From the NCBI RefSeq assembly GCF_017315705.1, contig NZ_JAFLRF010000032.1, positions 1 to 62,063 on the forward strand: a stretch of 62,063 nt of DNA, given 5' to 3'. The notes under the pieces are model-generated. The model was not told the origin of the DNA. It saw nothing but the letters and a program-made list of their open reading frames with translations, and searched no databases. The position numbers and the translations under genes are program-made. The DNA comes from Trinickia mobilis (GTDB lineage Bacteria > Pseudomonadota > Gammaproteobacteria > Burkholderiales > Burkholderiaceae). Shown one piece after another: positions 17,672 through 25,854 of the stretch. Numbering within the stretch: the stretch's first letter is position 1; each line of letters starts with the position of its first letter.

Positions 17672-18016
17672 ATGCAGATACGAACCAGCGCGCTGGCGTT
17701 GCTTACGGCTTGTTTCGCCGTCAACGCGCACGCCGAAATGACCGCAGCGCAATACAAGCAATGGGCGCACGTAGACAACAACTCGGTGTACGCCGCCTAC
17801 ATCACCGGCACGATCAACGCGTTCGGCTGGGCCAACGGGGATCTGATCGCGAAGAAGCATCCCCCGCTCTATTGCCAGCCGAAAGACGTGATCGTCAGCA
17901 ACCAGAACGTGTATCCGCTCTTGGACCAGTTCTTCACCAATCACCCCGACCTTCCCGACAATTTTCCGATCGGCCTTGCGATACTGCGCTCGCTGCAGTC
18001 GGCGTTTCCGTGCTGA
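17672..18016 (+). CDS. Rap1a/Tai-family immunity-like periplasmic protein
   Basis: The 114-aa exported protein has a signal peptide over residues 1-19 (LALLTACFAVNAHA). The mature part fits the Rap1a/Tai family: YITGTINAFGWAN, then LYCQPKDVIVSNQ, and a C-terminal FPC that pairs with the internal Cys. Family members neutralise type VI secretion amidase effectors in the periplasm. No effector or T6SS gene is in the window, so this may be an orphan immunity protein or a domesticated relative. The start at 17672 is the only ATG giving a clean signal peptide. Confidence 0.72.
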   Translation: MQIRTSALALLTACFAVNAHAEMTAAQYKQWAHVDNNSVYAAYITGTINAFGWANGDLIAKKHPPLYCQPKDVIVSNQNVYPLLDQFFTNHPDLPDNFPIGLAILRSLQSAFPC

Positions 18017-18135
18017 GCAGGGTCGACCCTAGCGCGAAAGCCCTAAACTTTCTTGTCATCCTGACGTAAAACGTTCATAGGTAAGCATGCCCTAAAAAAA
18101 GCGCCCGCCAAGGCGAAGTGCGGCGCCGCCAAAAC

Positions 18136-19056
18136 ATGGGAGCACGGAGCATGGGGACACCAGGACAGGGCTTGAACCAGGAAGAGGTACCGGTCGGCAC
18201 GCCGCTCGAATGGCCTATCGTCGACGAGAGCGGCGCGCTGCTGTTCGATCGCGGCATCACGGTCGCGGGCGAGCGGGATCGCGCGTTTCTGTTCGCGCAT
18301 TTTCGTCCGCGCCGTCTGACGCAGCAGGATGCCGAAGCGCAATGCGCGCGCCGCAACGAAGACGAACCCGGCGCATCGCAGCCCGCGACGCTCAAGGACA
18401 TGCACTTGGCGATCGGCGGCCTGCTCGGCATCCGCTCGCGCGCGGGCGGCAGCGCAATGCAGCCGAGCCGGCTCATCGGCTTCTCGCCGAACCAGGCGCT
18501 CTTTGTCACGCCGCCGCTCGCGGGCGGCCGTCCGGCGCCGTTGATGGTCGGCGAGAACGTCGACGTGGTGGCGATCGCGAGCCAGGCGGTGTTCCGCTTC
18601 GCGTGCACGGTGGAAGCGCTGTGCAGCCATCCGTTCGATTACGCGGTGCTGTCCGCGCCGGGCGCGATTCGCCGCCTGCGCGAGCGCAAGACCATCCGCG
18701 TTCGCACGCGGCTGCCGGTGCGGTATGCGACCAACGAGGCGGGCGACGTCTACGGCGGCCTCGCGCTGGCAAGCGGGATCAGCGCATCGGGAATGTCGTT
18801 GATTGCGCCACGCGCGCTGGGGTCGGCCGGCGAGCGCCTGAAGCTGGCGTTCCAGTTGTGCTCGCAAGACCTCGACGCAAAAATCGAAACGACCGCCGTC
18901 ATCCGCAACGTGCATCAGGTGCCGGATTCCGATGGCGTCACCACGACGCACGGCCTCGAATTCGACCGGCTGGAACCGGTGCAGCAGTTGGCGCTGAAGT
19001 CGTTCGTGTTCGATCGTCAGGAAGATGCGGAGTATTGGACGGGCGCGGGCCGTTGA
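18136..19056 (+). CDS. PilZ-domain protein, YcgR-like flagellar brake
   Basis: This protein of about 306 aa has an N-terminal YcgR-type beta domain (residues about 80-175) and a C-terminal PilZ domain beginning at RERKTIRVRTRLPVRY, which includes the RxxxR c-di-GMP-binding motif. The second PilZ motif reads GISASGMSL, with Gly where Asp or Asn is usual, so ligand affinity may differ. YcgR proteins slow the flagellar motor when c-di-GMP is high. The start is uncertain: GTG 18118, ATG 18136 and ATG 18151 are all in frame. It is a single gene. Confidence 0.83.
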   Translation: MGARSMGTPGQGLNQEEVPVGTPLEWPIVDESGALLFDRGITVAGERDRAFLFAHFRPRRLTQQDAEAQCARRNEDEPGASQPATLKDMHLAIGGLLGIRSRAGGSAMQPSRLIGFSPNQALFVTPPLAGGRPAPLMVGENVDVVAIASQAVFRFACTVEALCSHPFDYAVLSAPGAIRRLRERKTIRVRTRLPVRYATNEAGDVYGGLALASGISASGMSLIAPRALGSAGERLKLAFQLCSQDLDAKIETTAVIRNVHQVPDSDGVTTTHGLEFDRLEPVQQLALKSFVFDRQEDAEYWTGAGR

Positions 19057-19109
19057 CAAATTGCGTTGCATCAAGCCCGAAGGTCCTCCAGGGTTTTCCT
19101 TAGGTCATT

Positions 19110-20818
19110 TCAACGAGCGAGCAAATCCTCCGGCCGGCACAGCCTCGCACCCCACTCGCTCGCAAGGCGCGCGCAGCGGTTCAGCTTGAGCGCGCCGGTT
19201 TCGAAGTCGACGACGACGATCTGATCGGCCGCATCGGGCCGCGCCGGCCAATCGCGGCTGCGGCCGTCCGACAGTATCCACAGCCAGCGTGCTTGCGCAG
19301 GCTTGCGCCGCTTCGTGCGTTCGAGCAATTGCGCCGCACGGCGCACGCCCAGCGCAAGCGGCGTGCCGCCGCCGCCGCCCACCGGCTGCAGCCAGCGCTC
19401 GTTCCACCAGCGCGGCACGAGCGGACCGAAGCGCACGTCGGCGCGCGCGCCGCCGAAGCACACGAGCGCCGTTTCGGCGCGCGTCGTCGCCGCGTGCTCG
19501 AACATCGCGAGCAGCATGCCTTTCGCGAGCGCGAGCCGCTGGCCCGTCAGCATCGAGCCGGAACAGTCGAGCACGAAGCAATGCAGCACGCTCTCCCGCG
19601 ACGCTTCACGCACGTAACGCAGATGCTCGGCGCGCAAGCGTTCGGCGCGCTTGGCGGCGAGCGTTTGCGGCCACGCGATGCGCGTGCCCGGCACGCCGTC
19701 GCGTGCGACACTTCCTCCGCCCCTCAGCCATCGAAGACCGCTCGTCGAGTTCGGGCGAGCGGCGGCGCGCTTTCGATGGCTCAGCGTTTTTTTGCCGGAT
19801 GCGCGGGCAGCGGGATGACGCCTTTGACTTTCGTGAGACCTGCCGGCTCGGGCGGCAGGTAGCCCCAGTCTCCGTCGGGCTCCGGTGTGCGCGAGGTATC
19901 CGGCAACGCTTCGGATTGCTGCGATGAGGCCGATTGCGCCGGCGTATCTGCCCGCGATTCGTCATGCTTGCGCCGCCGATGCCACAGCACCGCAACGGCC
20001 ACGCGCTCCACATGCCCGGTCGTCACCGCGTCGCTTTGTTCGAGCGCGGCGAGCGCGCGCGCTGCGCGCAGCATCACGAGGTCGGCACGCAATCCGTCGA
20101 CCGCAGCCTCGATGCACAATTCGCTCACGCGCGCGTGCACGGCGTCGTCGAACGCGAGACGCGGCAACGCTTCACGCGCCGCGCGAATGCGCTCCGCACA
20201 CGCCGCCTGCTGCGCGGCATATCGCGCACGAAACGCCTGCGGGTCGGCATCGAAGGCGAGACGCGTCTTGACGATCTGCTGCCGCACTTTCGAATCGAAG
20301 CAGTTTTGCAATTCGACCGCGAGACCGAAGCGGTCGATCAGTTGCGGCCGCAACTCTCCCTCTTCGGGATTCATCGTGCCGATCAGCACGAAGCGCGCTT
20401 CGTGACTGTGCGAGACGCCATCGCGCTCGACGGTGTTCACGCCGCTTGCGGCCGCGTCGAGCATCGCATCGACGAGCGCGTCGGGCAGCAGATTGATTTC
20501 ATCGACATACAGCACGCCCCGATGCGCGCGTGCGAGCAGCCCCGGCGAGAACCTCACCGAGCCGTCGCGCAGCGCCGCTTCGATATCGAGCGTGCCGATC
20601 AAGCGGTCTTCGCTCGCGCCGAGCGGCAAGGTCACGAGCCGTCCGTCGGGCAGCAACTCGGCGAGTGCGCGCGCCGCGGTCGATTTCGCGGTGCCGCGCG
20701 GCCCGCTGACCAGCACGCCGCCGATCCCCGGGTCGATCGCCGCGAGCAGCAACGCCTGCTGCAACGGCTGCTGGCCGACGAGCGCGGCAAACGGATAGTG
20801 AGCGTGGGGGTCGTTCAT
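19110..20818 (-). CDS. chlD: Chelatase medium subunit ChlD-like, made by -1 frameshift
   Basis: Full-length product of a gene read in two frames. Codons 1-344 (20818-19787) encode an AAA+ ChlI-like domain with Walker A GPRGTAKST and Walker B LYVDEINLL. After a -1 slip at A-AAA-AAA (19793-19787), 225 further codons encode a basic, glycine-rich linker and a von Willebrand A domain with the MIDAS motif DCSGSM, a GGGGTP turn and SDGRS. The total is about 569 aa, a normal ChlD/BchD size. The downstream frame is open from the slip site and has no well-placed start of its own (only a GTG at 19694 without ribosome site). With CobN it would form the cobalt chelatase. Confidence 0.8.
19726..19793 (-). 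promoter_or_regulatory. -1 programmed ribosomal frameshift signal
   Basis: The slippery heptamer A-AAA-AAA (19793-19787) is in the correct phase, just two codons before the ChlI stop. After a 5-nt spacer (CGCTG) a hairpin begins. Its outer stem AGCCATCGAA (19781-19772) pairs perfectly with TTCGATGGCT (19735-19726), and its inner stem CCGCTCG pairs with CGAGCGG. Heptamer, spacer and stable stem are the classic layout for -1 frameshifting. Confidence 0.85.
19781..20818 (-). CDS. ChlI-like AAA+ chelatase small subunit (zero-frame product)
   Basis: Normal termination at TGA 19783-19781 gives a 345-aa AAA+ protein equivalent to the ChlI/BchI small subunit. Walker A GPRGTAKST is near residue 40, Walker B GVLYVDEINLL near residue 98, and sensor-1 FVLIGTMNPEEG near residue 133. 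GGGAGG lies 4 nt before the ATG at 20818. An upstream in-frame ATG at 20902 overlaps the cobN stop (TAATG) and would add 28 residues encoded by a GC-rich repeat. The small and medium subunits would thus come from one gene. Confidence 0.85.
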   Translation of the reverse strand: MNDPHAHYPFAALVGQQPLQQALLLAAIDPGIGGVLVSGPRGTAKSTAARALAELLPDGRLVTLPLGASEDRLIGTLDIEAALRDGSVRFSPGLLARAHRGVLYVDEINLLPDALVDAMLDAAASGVNTVERDGVSHSHEARFVLIGTMNPEEGELRPQLIDRFGLAVELQNCFDSKVRQQIVKTRLAFDADPQAFRARYAAQQAACAERIRAAREALPRLAFDDAVHARVSELCIEAAVDGLRADLVMLRAARALAALEQSDAVTTGHVERVAVAVLWHRRRKHDESRADTPAQSASSQQSEALPDTSRTPEPDGDWGYLPPEPAGLTKVKGVIPLPAHPAKKR

Positions 20819-20903
20819 GATGCCTCCCGCCGGGCCGCCCCCAAGGGAGGCATCCGCCCCCTCGGGGGGCAGCGAACGTACGTGAGCGTGGGGGTCGTTC
20901 ATT
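20798..20903 (-). repeat. GC-rich junction repeat, copy B, flanked by a duplicated start
   Basis: On the minus strand it starts at the cobN stop/ATG overlap and ends GGCGGGAGGCATC directly before the second ATG. ATGAACGACCCCCACGCTCA occurs at both ends (from 20902 and from 20818), 84 bp apart and in frame. The core reads TTCGCTGCCCCCCGAGGGGG and CTTGGGGGCGGCCCGGCG, shared with the other copies. Confidence 0.85.
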
Positions 20904-23900
20904 ACCGTGATCCTTCGATGTGCTGCTCGCTCGCGAGCAGATGCTGCTCGACTTGCTCGCGATAAGCGCCGGGCGCCTGCCACAGCCCGCGCTGCATCGC
21001 TTCGAGCAGACGCTCGCAAATCGAATGCAGCGCATGCGGATTGTGACGTTGCAGGAAAGCCCGCGTATCTTCGTCGTTCAAATAGGCATCGGTGACGAGC
21101 GCGTACTGATGGCCGGCGATCACGCGCGCAGTCGCGTCGTAGCCGTACAGGTAATCGACGGTCGCCGCGATTTCCGCCGCGCCCTTGTAACCGTGCCGCT
21201 TCACGCCGTCGAGCCACTTCGGATTGACGACGCGCGAACGGATCACGCGCGCGATCTCTTCCTGCAGCGTGCGGATGCGCGGCGCGGCGGGGTTCGCGTG
21301 ATCGGCGTGGTACACATGCGGCTGGCTGCCCGCGAGATGCCGCACGGCCGCCACCATCCCGCCTTGAAACTGGTAGTAGTCGTTCGAATCGAGCACGTCG
21401 TGCTCGCGGTTGTCCTGGTTCTGCAGGACCACGTCGAGCGCCGCGAGCCGCGTGCCGAACGCCTGCCGCGCTTCGACGCCCGCGCTGTGCTGCGCGTACG
21501 CATAGCCGCCCCAGGCCTGATACGCGCCGGAGAGATCGGCATCGGTCTGCCACTGCTTCGTGTCGATCAGTTCCTGCAAGCCCGCGCCGTAGGCGCCGGG
21601 ACGCGCGCTGAAGACGCGCCAGCCCGCGCGGCGCCGCGCCTCGCTCGCTTCGACGCCGCGCGCGATCAGCGCATCGCGCTCGCGCAGCACGCGCGCGCGG
21701 ATCGGATTCAGCGGCTCGGGCTCGTCGAGCTCGGCCACGGCCTGCACCGCCGCGTCGAACAGATGCATGACGTTCGTGAACGCATCGCGGAAAAAGCCGG
21801 AGACGCGCAGCGTCACGTCGATGCGAGGCCGGTCGAAGGCCTCGATCGGCATGATCTCGAAGTCGGTCACGCGATGGCTGCCCGGCGCCCACTTCGGGCG
21901 CACACCGATCAGCGCCATCGCCTGCGCGATGTCGTCGCCGCCCGTGCGCATCGTCGCCGTGCCCCACACCGACAGGCCGATCGCGCGCGGATAGTCGCCG
22001 TGTTCCTGCACGTGCCGTTCGATCAACTGCTGCGCGGACTTCAAGCCGAGCGCCCAGGCCGATTGCGTCGGCACGGCGCGGGTGTCGACCGAATAGAAGT
22101 TGCGGCCCGTAGGCAACACGTCGGGGCGTCCGCGCGAGGGTGAACCGCTCGGTCCCGGCGGCACGAAGCGGCCTTCGAGTCCGCGCTTCAAGTGACGCAT
22201 TTCGTGCGCGCCGCAAGCGTCGAGTCGCGGCAAGAGATCGTGGCGCACACGTTCGAGCACGCGTTCGGTTTGCAGCAGCGTGCCGGGGGCGGGCGGCGCG
22301 ATGGCTGCGGCTAAACGCTCGCCATCCGCGTCGCGGCAAATGTCTTTCAACAACTCGGCGGCCAGCCATTCGAGCCGTTCGCGCGTATCGCCGTTGTGGC
22401 GCCAAGGCGCGTCGCTCATCTGCTGCAGCAACGCGGGACGCGGCCCTTCCCACACCGCCGACCAATCCGGCGCGAGCGGATCGAAGATCGCGTCGACCTG
22501 CAGGTCCTTCGCGAGCGCCTCGATCAGCCCGGCATTCGCACCCTGCCCGCCGCCGACCGGAAAGCGCGCGAGCGCAAGCAGCGTATCGCGCCGCTGCTCG
22601 CGTCGCGGCGACTCGCCGAACGTATGCAAGCCGTCGCGAATCTGGGCCTCCTTCAGCTCGCAGAGGTAGGCATCGGCGCGCGTGAGCAGCGCGTCTTCCT
22701 CGTTTTGATCAGAAGGCAACCCGAAGCTCAGCTCCTCGTGCAGCCGATGTTCGACGATCGTCGCGAGGATCGTCTTGCGCAGCAGCTTCGCGCGGCGCGG
22801 ATCGACCATCAGCGCTTCGTAGTATTCGTCGACTTGCCGTTCGAGGTCCTGCAGCGGGCCGTAGTTCTCGGCGCGCGTGAGCGGCGGCATCAGATGATCG
22901 ATGATGACCGCCTGCGCGCGGCGCTTCGCCTGGCTGCCTTCGCCGGGATCGTTGACGATGAACGGATAGAGGTGCGGCATCGGGCCGAGCACGAGATCGG
23001 GCCAGCATGCAGCGCTCAACGCGACGCTCTTGCCCGGCAGCCATTCGAGGTTGCCGTGCTTGCCGACATGGACCACCGCATCGATGCCGAACCGGTGCCG
23101 CAGCCAGAAATAGAACGCAAGGTACGCGTGCGGCGGCACGAGTTCCGCGTCGTGATAGCTCGCGTAGTCGCCTTCGGCGCGCGTGCGCGCCGGTTGAATG
23201 CCGACGAACACCTGTCCGCAGCGCCAGCCCGCGATCATGAAGCGGCCGTGGCGGATCGTCGGGTCTTGCTCGGGACGCCCCCAGCGCGCGTTCAACGCAT
23301 CGCGCGCCTCGGCGGGAAGCTGCTGGAAGTACCGCAGATAGTCGTCGAGCGCAAGGCTTTGCAGCGCCGGCCGCGCGTCGCGAACCGCGGGATCGTTCGT
23401 CACGCCCTGCGTAAGGGTGCGCATCAGCGCCTCGCCATCGGCCGGCAAGTCCGCGACGCGATACCCTTCGTCGCGCAGCATCGCGAGAATGTTCACGACC
23501 GACGCCGGCGTATCGAGACCCACGCCGTTGCCGATCCGCCCTTCACTGACCGGATAGTTCGCGAGGATCAACGCGAGCTTCTTGTCGGCGTTATCGGTGC
23601 GCCTTAGCCGGCACCAGCGCCGGCTCAACTCCGCGACAAACGCGATCCGCTCCAGGTCCGGCTGATAGCGCACGACATCGACTTCCGTATGCGGGCACCG
23701 GTACGCCAGCCCCTTGAAGCTGATCGCGCGCGTGATGATGCGCCCGTCGACTTCCGGCAGCGCGACATGCATCGCGATATCGCGCGAGTTCAGGCCGTGG
23801 TTGTCCTTGAGCCAATCGTCGCGATTGCCGCCGCTCAGGATCACCTGCATGACGGGAGCGTCGCCGGCGAGCGCGAGCGGTTCGGGATCGTCGATCGCCG

Positions 23901-24717
23901 ACGCCGCGAACGCCGTCGTGTTCAATACGAGCACGGCATCCTGTTGCGCGCACAACTGTTGGACCACGTCGCGGCTTAACGCATCCTTGAGCGACGTGAT
24001 CGCGATCGGCAGCGGGTTCATCCCCTCGTCGGCAAGCGCTTTCAAGAGCGCGTCGAACACCGCCGTATTCGCGGCTTGCAAATGCGCCTTGTAAAACAGC
24101 ACCGCAACGACCGGCGCGAACGCGCGCCAATCGGCCTGCCAATGCTCGATCGTCGCCAGATCGTGAGCAGGGTGATAGAGCGCGACCGCGGGCAGCGGAC
24201 GCGGCGGCGGCGGCTCCTCACCCCATCCGAGCCCTCGGTACGCGATGCAGCGCAGGAACGCCTCCGCGTTCTGCGCGCCGCCCTCGCGCAAGTAGCGCCA
24301 TAGCTCGTGGCAGAACGCGGCGTCCGCCGTGCTCTTGGCGAGCAGGTTCGGGTCCTCCTGCAAATCGCCGGAGAACATCGCGAGCAACTGCCCGTTGCGC
24401 TCGGCGAGGGCGACCACCTGCTCGATCCCGTACGGCCAGTAAGCCTCGCCGCCAAGATGATCGACCACCACGACGCGCGCATGCTTCAGCACGTCGTCAA
24501 TGTAGAAATCCACCGACGCCGGCTGCCGCAGGAACGTCACGTTCGCGAGCCGCACGCTCGGAAAGCCCTCGCCCAAGCGCGGAAACACGCTCGCCAAAAG
24601 CGACAGCGTCGTGTCGGCCGAACTGAGCACGACGATGTCGGCGGGCCGCTGATCGATGCGGATGACGCCGGCCGTGTCGTCGACGAAACCGCCCGGCGTG
24701 GTGCGCAGCAAGTGCAT
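20902..24717 (-). CDS. cobN: Cobaltochelatase large subunit
   Basis: CobN binds hydrogenobyrinic acid a,c-diamide and inserts Co2+, powered by the AAA+ subunits. The 1271-aa length is typical. Recognisable stretches include YWPYGIEQVVALAERNG near residue 95, HVGKHGNLEWLPGKSVALS near residue 555, and KQWQTDADLSGAYQAWGGYAYA near residue 1060. The ATG at 24717 has AGGAAACGTC upstream. It lies 22 nt after cobW, and its stop overlaps a start codon of the chelatase gene, so all four genes of the operon are probably co-translated. BchH is related, but the cob neighbours settle CobN. Confidence 0.95.
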   Translation of the reverse strand: MHLLRTTPGGFVDDTAGVIRIDQRPADIVVLSSADTTLSLLASVFPRLGEGFPSVRLANVTFLRQPASVDFYIDDVLKHARVVVVDHLGGEAYWPYGIEQVVALAERNGQLLAMFSGDLQEDPNLLAKSTADAAFCHELWRYLREGGAQNAEAFLRCIAYRGLGWGEEPPPPRPLPAVALYHPAHDLATIEHWQADWRAFAPVVAVLFYKAHLQAANTAVFDALLKALADEGMNPLPIAITSLKDALSRDVVQQLCAQQDAVLVLNTTAFAASAIDDPEPLALAGDAPVMQVILSGGNRDDWLKDNHGLNSRDIAMHVALPEVDGRIITRAISFKGLAYRCPHTEVDVVRYQPDLERIAFVAELSRRWCRLRRTDNADKKLALILANYPVSEGRIGNGVGLDTPASVVNILAMLRDEGYRVADLPADGEALMRTLTQGVTNDPAVRDARPALQSLALDDYLRYFQQLPAEARDALNARWGRPEQDPTIRHGRFMIAGWRCGQVFVGIQPARTRAEGDYASYHDAELVPPHAYLAFYFWLRHRFGIDAVVHVGKHGNLEWLPGKSVALSAACWPDLVLGPMPHLYPFIVNDPGEGSQAKRRAQAVIIDHLMPPLTRAENYGPLQDLERQVDEYYEALMVDPRRAKLLRKTILATIVEHRLHEELSFGLPSDQNEEDALLTRADAYLCELKEAQIRDGLHTFGESPRREQRRDTLLALARFPVGGGQGANAGLIEALAKDLQVDAIFDPLAPDWSAVWEGPRPALLQQMSDAPWRHNGDTRERLEWLAAELLKDICRDADGERLAAAIAPPAPGTLLQTERVLERVRHDLLPRLDACGAHEMRHLKRGLEGRFVPPGPSGSPSRGRPDVLPTGRNFYSVDTRAVPTQSAWALGLKSAQQLIERHVQEHGDYPRAIGLSVWGTATMRTGGDDIAQAMALIGVRPKWAPGSHRVTDFEIMPIEAFDRPRIDVTLRVSGFFRDAFTNVMHLFDAAVQAVAELDEPEPLNPIRARVLRERDALIARGVEASEARRRAGWRVFSARPGAYGAGLQELIDTKQWQTDADLSGAYQAWGGYAYAQHSAGVEARQAFGTRLAALDVVLQNQDNREHDVLDSNDYYQFQGGMVAAVRHLAGSQPHVYHADHANPAAPRIRTLQEEIARVIRSRVVNPKWLDGVKRHGYKGAAEIAATVDYLYGYDATARVIAGHQYALVTDAYLNDEDTRAFLQRHNPHALHSICERLLEAMQRGLWQAPGAYREQVEQHLLASEQHIEGSR

Positions 24718-24739
24718 GACGTTTCCTGTTGCGGCAGCG

Positions 24740-25831
24740 TTACGCCTGTTGCGGCGGTTGCGCCTGTTGCGCCTCGGCTGCGAGCGCTGCGCTGAACGCG
24801 CGCTGCAACGCCGGCTGATCGAGATCCTCGCCGATCAGCACGAAGCGGCTCGCCGTGGCCTCGCCGTCCTGCCAGCGGCGGTCGAAATAGCTGTCGAAGC
24901 GCCGGCCCACGCCCTGCACGACAAGACGCATCGGCGCGCCGGGCAGCGCCGCGAAACCCTTCACGCGATAGATCGTGTGCTGCTCGACGAGCCTTTGCAG
25001 CGCGGCGACCGCGGCCTCGCGCGAACGCGTCTCGCCTGCCACGACGACCGAATCGAACTCGTCGTGATGGTGGTCGGCGTCGTCCGCGGAACCGTGATGG
25101 TCGTGACGCAAGTGAATCGTTTCTTCCGACGCCGACGCAAGCCCAAGCAACCCATGCACGTCGAGCTGCCCCATTTGCGCGGGCACGATCTTCACTTGCG
25201 GCGGAATCTCTTCGCGAATCGCAGCGACGACGGCTTCGTGACGCGCGCTGTCGAGCAAATCGGTCTTGTTGAGGATGACGAGATCCGCAGCGGAAAGCTG
25301 ATCGGCAAAGAGTTCGTGCAGCGGCGATTCGTGATCGAGATTCGGATCGGCCAGGCGCTGCGCGTCGACGGCTTGCGGATTCTCCGCGAACTGCCCGCTC
25401 GCGGCGGCGGGACCGTCGACCACCGTCACGACCGCATCGACGGTAAAGCTGTTCTTGATCGACGGCCAGTTGAACGCCTGCACGAGCGGCTTCGGCAACG
25501 CGAGGCCGGACGTTTCGATCAGCACGTGATCGATGCCGCCACGCCGCTCGACGAGTTCTTCCATGACCGGAAAAAATTCTTCCTGCACGGTGCAGCACAG
25601 GCATCCGTTCGCAAGCTCATAGAGCTGCCCGGCTTGTTCGTTGCCTTCAGCATCGCAGCCGATGCCGCAGCCCTTGAGGATCTCGCCGTCGATGCCGAGC
25701 TCGCCGAACTCGTTGACGATCACGGCAATGCGCTTGCCGTCCGCGTGTTTGAGGATGTGCCGCAGCAACGTGGTCTTGCCGCTGCCGAGAAAGCCCGTGA
25801 CGACGGTCACGGGAATTTTGCGCGTTTGCAT
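24740..25831 (-). CDS. cobW: CobW-family GTPase metallochaperone
   Basis: The 363-aa G3E GTPase is thought to deliver cobalt to the chelatase. It has the P-loop [11 protein letters not shown] at residues 12-22, the metal-binding GCLCC motif near residue 74, the IETSG switch and the NKTD guanine motif near residue 200. A His/Asp-rich stretch ([17 protein letters not shown]) around residue 245 is a probable metal-binding linker. A CobW_C domain follows. Position between the transporter and cobN in a riboswitch-led operon supports cobalt as the metal. Confidence 0.94.
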   Translation of the reverse strand: MQTRKIPVTVVTGFLGSGKTTLLRHILKHADGKRIAVIVNEFGELGIDGEILKGCGIGCDAEGNEQAGQLYELANGCLCCTVQEEFFPVMEELVERRGGIDHVLIETSGLALPKPLVQAFNWPSIKNSFTVDAVVTVVDGPAAASGQFAENPQAVDAQRLADPNLDHESPLHELFADQLSAADLVILNKTDLLDSARHEAVVAAIREEIPPQVKIVPAQMGQLDVHGLLGLASASEETIHLRHDHHGSADDADHHHDEFDSVVVAGETRSREAAVAALQRLVEQHTIYRVKGFAALPGAPMRLVVQGVGRRFDSYFDRRWQDGEATASRFVLIGEDLDQPALQRAFSAALAAEAQQAQPPQQA

Positions 25832-25854
25832 TCAGCCGACTCCAGTTCAGGTGT

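Noticed and set aside
19110-19694. Separate vWA-domain gene starting at GTG 19694
   Set aside because: No ribosome site precedes it. The frame is open further upstream to the slippery site, and the frameshift signal explains its expression better.
20920-23607. Plus-strand open frames of about 400 codons opposite cobN
   Set aside because: CobN on the other strand is certain, and these frames have antisense-type composition.
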